From the NCBI GenBank assembly GCA_944323245.1, contig CALURT010000023.1, positions 1-41,710 on the forward strand: a stretch of 41,710 nt of DNA, read 5' to 3'. Position 1 is the first letter of the stretch; every line of letters starts with the position of its first letter. The notes beneath the pieces were generated by a model. It was given only the letters and a program-made list of their open reading frames with translations. It was not told where the DNA came from and did not search any database. Origin of the DNA: an uncultured Bacteroidales bacterium. GTDB lineage: Bacteria; Bacteroidota; Bacteroidia; Bacteroidales; UBA932. The position numbers and the translations under genes are program-made. Positions 1-7,447 of the stretch are shown piece by piece.

Positions 1-57
1 TGGTAGAGCATCAGCTTCCCAAGCTGAGGGTCGCGAGTTCGAATCTCGTTTTCCGCT
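1..57 (+). tRNA. tRNA-Gly (CCC anticodon), 5' end cut by window
   Basis: The 3' part of a tRNA is visible. The anticodon loop TTCCCAA (15-21) gives anticodon CCC, which reads glycine GGG codons. The T arm is GCGAG / TTCGAAT / CTCGT at 33-49. The 3' acceptor strand follows at 50-56, with discriminator T at 57. No CCA is encoded here; the next bases are CAT. The D arm is only partly present and the 5' acceptor strand lies outside the window. A second copy of the last 17 bases occurs at 225-241. Confidence 0.9.
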
Positions 58-175
58 CATTCAGGTCGCTGCATCCGAAGGATGCGGCGACTGTTTGTTT
101 ATAATCCTAAGAACTTGTTCATTAAGGTATTATAAACAAACAGCGCATGAGCGAAGCTCATCAGCGACCTGAATG
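58..175. repeat. Cross-shaped nested inverted-repeat element
   Basis: An outer perfect 14-bp inverted repeat (58-71 with 162-175) encloses three further hairpins. Hairpin one is 71-85, a 6-bp stem with a GAA loop. Hairpin two has a perfect 15-bp stem, 91-105 with 129-143, and a small GAAC/GTTC stem (111-120) in its loop. Hairpin three is 147-161, a 6-bp stem again with a GAA loop. Drawn out, this is a four-way junction. It starts right at the tRNA 3' end and has no convincing open reading frame. It may be a REP/MITE-like element or a structured RNA; I cannot tell which. Confidence 0.75.
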
Positions 176-224
176 AAAGTGCCTCCCCGGCAAGGGGCAT
201 CGAGATGTCGGAGCACAGCGACGA

Positions 225-241
225 AATCTCGTTTTCCGCTC
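225..241. repeat. Second copy of tRNA-Gly 3' end (att-like)
   Basis: These 17 bases are identical to 42-58, covering the end of the T arm, the 3' acceptor strand and the discriminator of the tRNA. Here the acceptor sequence is followed by CCA (241-243), which the first copy lacks. The two copies enclose the cross-shaped element. Duplicated tRNA 3' ends are usual marks of integration, but no integrase is nearby. Confidence 0.6.
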
Positions 242-245
242 CAGC

Positions 246-276
246 AGACCGCTGTAGCCATAGGCTATGGCGGTCT
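246..276. terminator. Hairpin, terminator-like
   Basis: The arms AGACCGC (246-252) and GCGGTCT (270-276) pair, with an inner TAGCC/GGCTA stem (255-267). The bases after it are only weakly T-rich, so this may be a transcript end for the tRNA or simply another small hairpin of the repeat-rich stretch. Confidence 0.4.
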
Positions 277-337
277 TTCATTTCAAGGGGGAAGACACAT
301 GGGGATTTCAAGGTAAATCCACTGAATCTATACAATT

Positions 338-560
338 ATGAAACAGGTTGATATAACTATCTGCAGAGCGGATGACGGGACATACAGCGCATATTGCAAT
401 GAACACCCTGCACTGTTCGGAATGGGGGGACTCTCCGGAACAGGCAAAGTCGGAACTGTTGGAGACATTGAGACTCACGAAAGACGGGCTGACCAAGCCG
501 AGAAAGGCCCAAATAACCAAGATAGAAAACGCCGTACAAGTGCCATCAACGGCTTTCTGA
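338..560 (+). pseudogene. HicB-like antitoxin fragment, frameshifted
   Basis: The N-terminal reading frame begins MKQVDITICRADDGTYSAY and runs to LFGMG, the pattern of small HicB-like antitoxin proteins of Bacteroidetes. At a run of six G (424-429) it falls out of frame. Removing one G joins it to a second frame reading DSPEQAKSELLETLRL, exactly what the family has next. The restored protein would be about 74 residues and end at 560. No HicA-like partner is visible. The extra G may be a real mutation, a slippage-based switch, or a base-calling error in a homopolymer. Family assignment is from pattern recognition only. Confidence 0.55.
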
Positions 561-635
561 AGACATACACCGCAGTGACTGACAGCAGTATGTCTTGCCG
601 ATACGCCTCCGTACGCTGATGGACATTTTGCAGCA

Positions 636-677
636 AAAAATTCGAGGATACCGGGCAGGCTGCCCGGCATCCTCGAA
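636..677 (-). terminator. Terminator of kduI-kduD-DUF4861 operon
   Basis: A long stem (641-658 with 660-677, one mismatch) is followed on the minus strand by a run of T, seen as the A run at 635-640. It lies about 40 bases past the stop of the DUF4861 gene, a classic factor-independent terminator. Confidence 0.8.
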
Positions 678-717
678 CACAAATATATAATAGGTTATAG
701 TTGCCTTTGAAAATGAG

Positions 718-1854
718 TTATTCCGCGGTTACTGTCAACGGATGGGCCTGGGCATAGGCGAAATCCTTCACCATGGCTGCCCATGCTTCAGGAGATTCGA
801 TGCCTCCCTTGCTCCAGCCGGAACCTATCCATACGTCAACACGTTTCCCCGGAGTGCATTCGAATTTGAGCACGGCATGTCCGTCCATCGTATCTGCGGT
901 CACTCCCGTCTCGGCTGCATCCACCACAAGACCGACGGAAATGTCGCCGTCCTGCTCAGGATTCAGACTGTCGGAAGCCTTTTCCGTAAATGCAATATAG
1001 TTGACGCCGTCCTCACGGGCAATCACGTCATGCAGCACTGCACCGAGAACGACAGGAAGACTGTCAACATTGGCATCGAACCAGTTGGAAACCTTGATGA
1101 AATTGGTGTTTGCATCAATCGTGAATTCCCTTCTCAGATTCACCTGACGTCCGTCCACCTTGAAAGAAGGATAGGTAAATTCCACTTTCGTGCGGACAGG
1201 ACCATTGCACAGGCGGTTCCATGTCTCGTAATTGTCCCCGAGAACGATTTTACCGTCCTCGTCATAAGGAGCAAGAGCGCCGCCGCCCAAGGTATTGGCT
1301 ACCTTGTAGCAGTCCAGACCGTCGCCATGGTCATGATGGTAATCATTCAGGATGTACCTCTTGTTCACTACGAGATCTTCCACTCTCTTGAGCCAGATAT
1401 CCGGACCGAGAGTACGGGGATCTTCGAGGGCAGGACCGTAGACACGGCCGGCAATACGGTTGTTCTCGTATGCATAGTCGTCGAACCTCTCCGGCACGTA
1501 ACGGCTGAACACCAACGTGTCATAAACCTCCGGCTCTCCGGCGGAAACCTTGTATTTCACGGTCTTGCCGGCATCCACCGTGGCCTGGAAAACAAGTTTC
1601 TCCTGACCGTAGCTTTCAACATAGACCTGTGAAGGGACCTGCGCACCTGCAGCATCTGTCACCATGACATTTTCAGCCGTTATCTCAGGATGACCGGCCT
1701 TGATGGCACCGAAATCGAGTTCCACGGTCTCTGCATTACGGGCAAGTTCCGAACCGTTCGTCACGGTAACCTTCACACCGTCCGACTGACCGCAGGACAC
1801 GATAAAAGCAGCTGCCGCAATGGCAGCCGCATATCTGAAAAGACCTTTAACCAT
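718..1854 (-). CDS. DUF4861 lipoprotein of the pectin locus
   Basis: This 378-residue protein starts with a lipoprotein signal (hydrophobic stretch 8-19, acceptor Cys21 in IVSC), so it is probably exported and anchored. The rest resembles the DUF4861 family, which I recall as a frequent companion of uronate-degrading genes in Bacteroidetes and whose chemistry is not settled as far as I know. A His- and Asp-rich stretch (YHHDHGDGLDCY, about residues 170-181) is a conspicuous candidate for a metal or active site. It is the last gene of the kduI-kduD operon, 12 bases after kduD, which suggests a role in handling unsaturated or oligomeric galacturonides. Function remains inference. Confidence 0.75.
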   Translation of the reverse strand: MVKGLFRYAAAIAAAAFIVSCGQSDGVKVTVTNGSELARNAETVELDFGAIKAGHPEITAENVMVTDAAGAQVPSQVYVESYGQEKLVFQATVDAGKTVKYKVSAGEPEVYDTLVFSRYVPERFDDYAYENNRIAGRVYGPALEDPRTLGPDIWLKRVEDLVVNKRYILNDYHHDHGDGLDCYKVANTLGGGALAPYDEDGKIVLGDNYETWNRLCNGPVRTKVEFTYPSFKVDGRQVNLRREFTIDANTNFIKVSNWFDANVDSLPVVLGAVLHDVIAREDGVNYIAFTEKASDSLNPEQDGDISVGLVVDAAETGVTADTMDGHAVLKFECTPGKRVDVWIGSGWSKGGIESPEAWAAMVKDFAYAQAHPLTVTAE

Positions 1855-1866
1855 AATAATGCAAGA

Positions 1867-2661
1867 CTATTGAGGTTGTTTACCGATATAGGCAAGGATA
1901 CCGCCGTCCACATAAAGGATGTGGCCGTTCACGAAATCCGAAGCCGACGAAGCGAGGAATACTGCAGGGCCCTGCAAATCCTCTGCATTACCCCAGCGTG
2001 CTGCAGGAGTCTTGGCAACGATGAATGCATCGAACGGATGACGGGAACCGTCCGGCTGACGTTCACGCAACGGAGCAGTCTGAGGAGTGGCGATATAGCC
2101 CGGGCCGATACCGTTGCACTGGATGTTGTATTCACCGTACTCGGAAGCGATGTTTCTCGTAAGCATCTTCAGACCGCCTTTTGCAGCAGCGTATGCGGAT
2201 ACCGTCTCACGTCCGAGTTCGGACATCATCGAGCAGATGTTGATGATTTTTCCGCCGCCGTTCTTGATCATCGACGGAATCACAGCCTTGGAAACGATGA
2301 AAGGACCGTTGAGGTCGATATCGATGACCTGACGGAATTCCTCGGCCTTCATTTCAATCATAGGTATGCGTTTGATGATACCTGCATTATTTACAAGAAT
2401 GTTGATAGGACCGAGATCCTTCTCGATTTTGGCAACGAGTTCCTGCACCTGGTCTTCCTTGGTCACATCGCAAACATAGCCCTTGGCATCGATCCCCTTT
2501 TCCTTATACGATGCAAGCCCCTTGTCCACAAGCTCCTGCTTGATGTCGTTGAATGCGATTTTAGCGCCGGCTTCGGCAAAGGCCGTAGCCAAAGCGAATC
2601 CGATACCGTAAGAAGCTCCTGTTACGAGAGCCACCTTACCTTCAAGTGAAAAATTAACCAT
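1867..2661 (-). CDS. kduD: 2-dehydro-3-deoxy-D-gluconate 5-dehydrogenase KduD
   Basis: A 264-residue short-chain dehydrogenase. It shows the Rossmann motif TGASYGIG near residue 14, NNAG near 91, the catalytic Ser-Tyr-Lys set in SMMSELGRETVSAYAAAKGG, and the C-terminal VDGG. KduD interconverts 2,5-diketo-3-deoxygluconate and 2-keto-3-deoxygluconate (KDG) with a nicotinamide cofactor in the cytoplasm. Relatives are often labelled gluconate 5-dehydrogenase. Its place 24 bases after kduI makes the KduD assignment much more likely. Length is typical for the family. Expressed with kduI from the promoter at 3566-3596. Confidence 0.9.
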   Translation of the reverse strand: MVNFSLEGKVALVTGASYGIGFALATAFAEAGAKIAFNDIKQELVDKGLASYKEKGIDAKGYVCDVTKEDQVQELVAKIEKDLGPINILVNNAGIIKRIPMIEMKAEEFRQVIDIDLNGPFIVSKAVIPSMIKNGGGKIINICSMMSELGRETVSAYAAAKGGLKMLTRNIASEYGEYNIQCNGIGPGYIATPQTAPLRERQPDGSRHPFDAFIVAKTPAARWGNAEDLQGPAVFLASSASDFVNGHILYVDGGILAYIGKQPQ

Positions 2662-2685
2662 AATTCTATCTTTAAGTTTTAATGC

Positions 2686-3528
2686 TTATTTCAAATCAGT
2701 AGTGCTGCAGCCGTCCATGTCGCCATAGTCGAGATTCTCGCCGCACATGGCCCAGATGAACGTATAGTTCTTGGTAGCGCAGGCGGAGTGGATGCTCCAT
2801 TCCGGGGAAATCACTGCCTGTCCCGATTTCATCCAGATGTGACGTGTCTCGTCCGGCTCACCCATGAAGTGGCAGACTGCCTGGTCCTCAGGAATCTCGA
2901 AATAGAAATACACTTCCATACGGCGGTTGTGCGTATGGGCCGGCATCGTGTTCCACGTGCTTCCCGGCTTCAACTCGGTCATACCCATCTGAAGCTGGCA
3001 TGTAGGGACCACTTCCTTCACAAGCATCCTGTTGATGACACGGTGGTTGCTTTCCTCAAGCGTGCCGAGTTCCATCTTCACTGCGTCTTCGCGGGTGGTA
3101 AGATGGTCAGGATATGAAGTGTGGGCCGTGCTTGAGCAGAAATAGAACAATGCAGGATTTGCAGGGTCGACGCTTTCGAAGATCACCTTGCGTGCCCCGC
3201 GTCCGAGATAAAGGGCTTCCTTGTATTCAAGTGTATAGGCGCTGTCGCCTGCCTTGACAATACCTTTGCCTCCGACATTGAAAATACCCATTTCACGTCT
3301 TTCAAGGAAATAGTCAGAACGGAGGATGTCAATCGGTTTCAGTTCCAATACTTCCTTTACAGGCATTGCACCGCCGGCAATCATTCTGTCGTGCATGGTA
3401 TAGACCAGATTGATTTCATCTGCGGAGAATACCTTTTCTATCAGATAATTCTCTCTAAGTTGCTTGGTGTCATAATGTTTCACATCATTGGGATGTGCCG
3501 CATACCTGACTTCGGAATTAATTTTCAT
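2686..3528 (-). CDS. kduI: 5-dehydro-4-deoxy-D-glucuronate isomerase KduI
   Basis: The 280-residue protein matches KduI in length and motifs. The zinc-binding cupin signature is seen in MPAHTHNRRMEVYFYFE (about residues 195-211), with a further histidine near residue 248 (EWSIHSACA). KduI turns 5-keto-4-deoxyuronate, the open form of unsaturated galacturonate released from pectin, into 2,5-diketo-3-deoxygluconate for KduD. It is cytoplasmic. It is the first gene of a three-gene operon and has its own promoter just upstream, so the intracellular pathway can be controlled apart from the Sus genes. Confidence 0.93.
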   Translation of the reverse strand: MKINSEVRYAAHPNDVKHYDTKQLRENYLIEKVFSADEINLVYTMHDRMIAGGAMPVKEVLELKPIDILRSDYFLERREMGIFNVGGKGIVKAGDSAYTLEYKEALYLGRGARKVIFESVDPANPALFYFCSSTAHTSYPDHLTTREDAVKMELGTLEESNHRVINRMLVKEVVPTCQLQMGMTELKPGSTWNTMPAHTHNRRMEVYFYFEIPEDQAVCHFMGEPDETRHIWMKSGQAVISPEWSIHSACATKNYTFIWAMCGENLDYGDMDGCSTTDLK

Positions 3529-3565
3529 GATATATGCTCTTTTAAGTTCTAACCGTTAAATCGGT

Positions 3566-3596
3566 CAAAATTAAGAATTATTATAATAATATCAAA
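3566..3596 (-). promoter_or_regulatory. Promoter of kduI operon
   Basis: On the minus strand TTTG (3593-3596) is followed after 19 bases by TAATTTTG (3566-3573), matching the Bacteroidetes -33/-7 consensus with standard spacing. The kduI start is about 38 bases further on. Confidence 0.75.
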
Positions 3597-3600
3597 AATT

Positions 3601-3620
3601 TTCCGTCCACGTGCACGGAA
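3601..3620. promoter_or_regulatory. Imperfect palindrome with CACGTG core, possible operator
   Basis: The sequence TTCCGT-CCACGTGC-ACGGAA has 6-base inverted arms around a CACGTG core. It sits directly upstream of the -33 box of the kduI promoter, where an activator would bind. No regulator can be assigned from the sequence. Confidence 0.45.
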
Positions 3621-3686
3621 TTTTTCCTGCTAAAGAAAGAAAATCACCTTTTGTTAAAGAAAAACCTAAGACCGTCCTGCTCATAA

Positions 3687-3729
3687 GCAGGGAAATCCCC
3701 ATCATAACTGATAAGGGGGATTCTGTCCG
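3687..3729. repeat. Two adjacent small hairpins in the kduI/Sus intergenic region
   Basis: CCTGCTCATAAGCAGG (3687-3702) forms a 6-bp stem. About 3704-3729 forms a second one, pairing TCCCC with GGGGA. With the palindromic repeat beside them they fill most of the 305-base gap between kduI and the Sus lipoprotein gene. No gene is visible there. Confidence 0.5.
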
Positions 3730-3737
3730 ATATCACC

Positions 3738-3769
3738 TGTCATGGTGAGCGGAGTCGAACCATCTGACA
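3738..3769. repeat. Dispersed palindromic repeat (GTCAT/TGAC-ended family)
   Basis: This copy begins TGTCATGGTGAGCGGAGTCG and ends CCATCTGACA, with short inverted ends (TGTCA/TGACA and TGGT/ACCA). Such elements are widely scattered between genes in many bacteria. Related copies lie at 16786-16820 and 24812-24937. Confidence 0.6.
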
Positions 3770-3774
3770 AAAAG

Positions 3775-3802
3775 AAAGCGGTCCGGGGAATCGGACCGCT
3801 TT
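3775..3802 (-). terminator. Terminator of the SusC/D operon
   Basis: An 11-bp perfect stem (3775-3785 with 3792-3802) is followed on the minus strand by TCTTTTTG. It lies about 30 bases past the stop of the surface lipoprotein gene. Confidence 0.85.
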
Positions 3803-3833
3803 CGACACGCATAAACTCGTATTGTAATCCTGT

Positions 3834-6800
3834 CTAATCAGGAATGTACTCGAGGTAGTAGGCATTCACGCCGTTGACAAGCGAATAAATGTACACCGTA
3901 GCAGTGGACGTGGTCATGGAAAGATGATCTTTTGTAATGGCAGTGCTCATCTCCGAACCTTCCTTATAGCTGCCTGTAGGGGCGTTGAAGTTATCAAGAC
4001 GCACGATATCCGCTCCGTCGTTCATCACCAATATTATCCTGACCGTCCTTCCGTTATCACTGCCGCTGCCCGAACGGATGTAATGCTTGATGGTACCCGG
4101 TTTCGTGACCTTGAACGAGATGTAACCGCCTTCTGGTATCACTTCCCCGCCTGCTTCCACTGTCTTTTTATCATAGTCCGACGCACCCTGGAACTTGATC
4201 CTGTCGCCGTCCCACTGCATAGGCTTTCCGCTCTTGCCGCAGTAAGTCACTTTATCAATAGTGACAGGTGTTTCGCTTGCAAGATCAACCTTTGCCGCAT
4301 CAGATGCGTCAGGATACGTAGTAGCCAAATAGCCCACTATGTCCTTTTGCTCCTCGATGGCTTCCGGGTCGGATTCTATTCCGCCCGTAGGAGTCCATGT
4401 AACGCTGATGTAGTTGACACTCTTGGTCGAATACAGGTCTATCACGTCACCGGAAGCAGTCGCAAGTTCACGGGTGTAAGTGTGGTCGTCCCATGTGGCA
4501 GGCATGGTCGTCGGCTGAGGCTTGGTCTCTCCGAGAGGCTCAGTGTCATCGGTATAGTTCACCGATACTGCATGTGTCCTCGTGTCTGAACCGTTGGAAA
4601 CCACCACGTATTCCAATTTGCCAGGGCCTGCGGCCATGAACCTGATGGTGCGGCCTGCCTTGTCCTGAGTGAAATCCGAAGAACCACCGGTATTGAAGAA
4701 CGCTCCGTAGTTCTCGGAACTGTTGAACTTGGAGACCTTGCCGCTTCTTCCTGTGAATACGAAGCCCTTGTAGGAAACGGAAGCGGCTATGCCTGTCGCC
4801 GGATCACCGTTGATTTCCTTTCCTCCGGTCACTGCAAGAAGGAATTCCATATCTTCCTGAGTGATGCTGCCGGAGGTCATAGGAGCCAATGCAGGTGCAG
4901 CGACTGTCACCGGTACGGTCACGATTTCCGAATTGGAGAATTTCTCGGCATCGGACGGGATTGCCTGCACGTTGATTGTCCATGAGCCGCTCGGGAACGC
5001 ATTCCATGTGTACGACGGTGATGTCGTTTCTATGATATACTCATCCTCACCGTATTCTTCGGACTCGCGTGCGCCGAATGAAATAATGTATTTTCCTGCA
5101 TTCTCAACTGCCGGCCATGAGAGTTTCAGAGCCCCCGGCGTAGCCTCGTCAGCCGTAACGACCGGATTTGCGACAGCCGTATTGCCGGAATTGACATCGT
5201 CGGACCATTCGAGTTCGGAAAGAACCACAGGACCGCAGGCATAGAGGTATATCATGCGCTCTTCGCCCGGTGTGATTTCGTCGAATACTATCTTCTGGCT
5301 TTCGCCGCCGACATACAACGAGCCTTTCACTGTCGTGGTGTTGCCGTCCGCACTGCCGAGGGCCACGGTGATGTGGTCGTTTTCAGTGCCTGAAGCGGAT
5401 TTCACTACTGATGCGAAGATGGAACCAGGACCGTTCACGAGGAATCCCATACCACCGTCTGTAGGAATACCGTTGTATGCCAACGTTGCTTCTCCGCTGA
5501 ATTCCATACCCTCGTCGGTGATGTTGAAAGGAACTGACGACACGAAGAATTCAAGATTTCCCCTTACCGTGCTTGCATCCACAGTCTCATAGAAGGTGTA
5601 TGTATCGGTAAGATTCCATACATGGCCGTATTCCACGACTTCAAGTTCAGGTGTAGGGCCCGGTACGTATGCCGCATACCAGCGAGGGTCACCTACATTT
5701 GCACTGATGAGTGTAGCATTGGTAACATTGAATGTACCGCGCTCGCTGTCCTCGCAAGGGTCGGCGGAAAGGATTCCACCGCCTCCGGCAATACTTTCTG
5801 CTTCAGACAATTTGCTTTCCTCGAAAAAGCCTGCGCCGTAGTTGTAGAACCAGTTGTTCCCTATATCCGTAGGAAGACTGTTGTCATCCGTAAAGAATAT
5901 GGTATAGTCGTCGTATTCGTCCATATTGAGGAAAAGGTTGTTCCTCATGATGAATTCCGTCACGATCGGAGTAGCGTCCTTAGCCTTGCTTCCTATGTAG
6001 AAGAGACCCTTGTTGTTGCTTCCTGAATCACCGGATGCAAGGTTGTTCAAAGTATTGTTGCTGAATGTAATCTTGTCAGTCGGTGCGGAATCTATACGGA
6101 AGAATGTACGGAAACCGTTGCTGAAAGTGCTTTCGGTAATGGATACGGTTCCCACTTTGCCCGTTGTCCTGAGGTCAAAGCCGTTTCCTCCGCTGCCCTG
6201 GATATCCGATACCATCACGTTGCTGAATGACACATTGTCAACCGTCACTCCGGCTCCGCCTGAAGTCTCATTGTCATAGAAGAAACCGGCCTTGTATCCG
6301 GATATGGTACAGTTGAGCACCGAAACGCTCAGGTTCGGAGTAGCGAAATCCTTGGCCATAATGACGGCATGACTGTAGGAATATCCGTCACCGCTGAGGT
6401 TCAGACCTTCGAGATGGAGCGAAGTAAGGCCGTTCGGCAGAGTGAAAGCACCGATAACCGTAGGCATGGTGCCGTCAGCCGTTCCTTCTCCGTACACCGA
6501 AATATCCGTATTGTTTGCAACACCTATCACGGCATCCGTCTTGACTCCGTCAGCTCCTTCCGAATAAAGGGTATAGGTGATGTCCGTATTTGTCAGGACT
6601 ATCTCTTTCGCACCGTCTGCAATCAGCTGGAGGAAAGTGGCGTTGTCAGTAGCATAGTTCGGCTCGGTATAGCTCGGCAATGTCCAAGCGTAGACCTCTC
6701 CCCTGTTTGCACTGTCATAATGTATGGCTATGGTATAGCGTGTGGACGGTTTAAGTCCTGTAACCTCCAAGCTCGTGGCATCTCCCTGTATCGGATATGA

Positions 6801-7427
6801 CCTGTAAGCCAAGGTAGGATCATCAGGGTCAGGATATACGCGCACCTGATTGACTCCGTCCATGTCATCCGAGGCCACCGCCCATGAGACTGTAATGCTT
6901 TCGGCTGCCCTGGCCGCAACCTCAAAGGTCTCCACGTCGTCCATCACCAGATACGGTTCGATAGGATAAGGGAAGGTAGCCCAATGCGAATCTTCAGAAA
7001 GAGGATTGCCGTTCTCGTCCAACTTCTGGGCCTTGACACGGGCGAAATAGAATTTTCCTGCCTCCAATCTTACGGCTGTGGAGGTAGTGGTTCCTTCCGA
7101 AGCGGCCGGAACCACGAGCGGACCTTCGACCGGAGTGCCCTCGAATACGTTTTCAGGCACTGCGTCCGCATCCGCCCCTTCGAAAATTTCGACCACGTAC
7201 TGGGTCGCACCCTTGGAATTCGACCATGTGAGTGTAACCGTACGGCCGTCCTCGGTACTGATATTCATCAAGGTGCTGCTCGGTGTAAGGCAGGCGCCAA
7301 GATCAAGCGTCTCTATCAGCTCCGTCTCGTCCACGCAGGAAACAATGCCTGCGGAGAAAAAGAGGGCTGCCAACGACGCTGACAATATTGAGAATATTTT
7401 TTTCATGCTTCTAAAATTGTTGTTCAT
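3834..7427 (-). CDS. Large multidomain surface lipoprotein, SusE/F position
   Basis: The 1197-residue protein has a lipoprotein signal (Cys31 in IVSC; start may instead be Met8). It carries two fibronectin type III-like modules (about residues 45-150 and 160-260). A parallel beta-helix-like stretch with repeated NCT/NNTL/NNLF patterns follows (about 260-600), resembling DUF4957/DUF5123 proteins of pectin loci. The C-terminal half is built of repeated beta-sandwich-like modules, with another FN3-like module among them. Third in the SusC-SusD operon, it is probably a cell-surface glycan-binding protein for pectin. The beta-helix could also have pectate-lyase-type activity, but I see no clear catalytic set. 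Domain names are from pattern recognition. Confidence 0.75.
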   Translation of the reverse strand: MNNNFRSMKKIFSILSASLAALFFSAGIVSCVDETELIETLDLGACLTPSSTLMNISTEDGRTVTLTWSNSKGATQYVVEIFEGADADAVPENVFEGTPVEGPLVVPAASEGTTTSTAVRLEAGKFYFARVKAQKLDENGNPLSEDSHWATFPYPIEPYLVMDDVETFEVAARAAESITVSWAVASDDMDGVNQVRVYPDPDDPTLAYRSYPIQGDATSLEVTGLKPSTRYTIAIHYDSANRGEVYAWTLPSYTEPNYATDNATFLQLIADGAKEIVLTNTDITYTLYSEGADGVKTDAVIGVANNTDISVYGEGTADGTMPTVIGAFTLPNGLTSLHLEGLNLSGDGYSYSHAVIMAKDFATPNLSVSVLNCTISGYKAGFFYDNETSGGAGVTVDNVSFSNVMVSDIQGSGGNGFDLRTTGKVGTVSITESTFSNGFRTFFRIDSAPTDKITFSNNTLNNLASGDSGSNNKGLFYIGSKAKDATPIVTEFIMRNNLFLNMDEYDDYTIFFTDDNSLPTDIGNNWFYNYGAGFFEESKLSEAESIAGGGGILSADPCEDSERGTFNVTNATLISANVGDPRWYAAYVPGPTPELEVVEYGHVWNLTDTYTFYETVDASTVRGNLEFFVSSVPFNITDEGMEFSGEATLAYNGIPTDGGMGFLVNGPGSIFASVVKSASGTENDHITVALGSADGNTTTVKGSLYVGGESQKIVFDEITPGEERMIYLYACGPVVLSELEWSDDVNSGNTAVANPVVTADEATPGALKLSWPAVENAGKYIISFGARESEEYGEDEYIIETTSPSYTWNAFPSGSWTINVQAIPSDAEKFSNSEIVTVPVTVAAPALAPMTSGSITQEDMEFLLAVTGGKEINGDPATGIAASVSYKGFVFTGRSGKVSKFNSSENYGAFFNTGGSSDFTQDKAGRTIRFMAAGPGKLEYVVVSNGSDTRTHAVSVNYTDDTEPLGETKPQPTTMPATWDDHTYTRELATASGDVIDLYSTKSVNYISVTWTPTGGIESDPEAIEEQKDIVGYLATTYPDASDAAKVDLASETPVTIDKVTYCGKSGKPMQWDGDRIKFQGASDYDKKTVEAGGEVIPEGGYISFKVTKPGTIKHYIRSGSGSDNGRTVRIILVMNDGADIVRLDNFNAPTGSYKEGSEMSTAITKDHLSMTTSTATVYIYSLVNGVNAYYLEYIPD

Positions 7428-7447
7428 TATGAATCACAGATTCTCTG

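Noticed and set aside
742..1632. 296-residue open frame on the plus strand opposite the DUF4861 gene
   Set aside because: It mirrors a gene with a clear lipoprotein signal and operon context; its sequence shows no family motif. It is a shadow frame.
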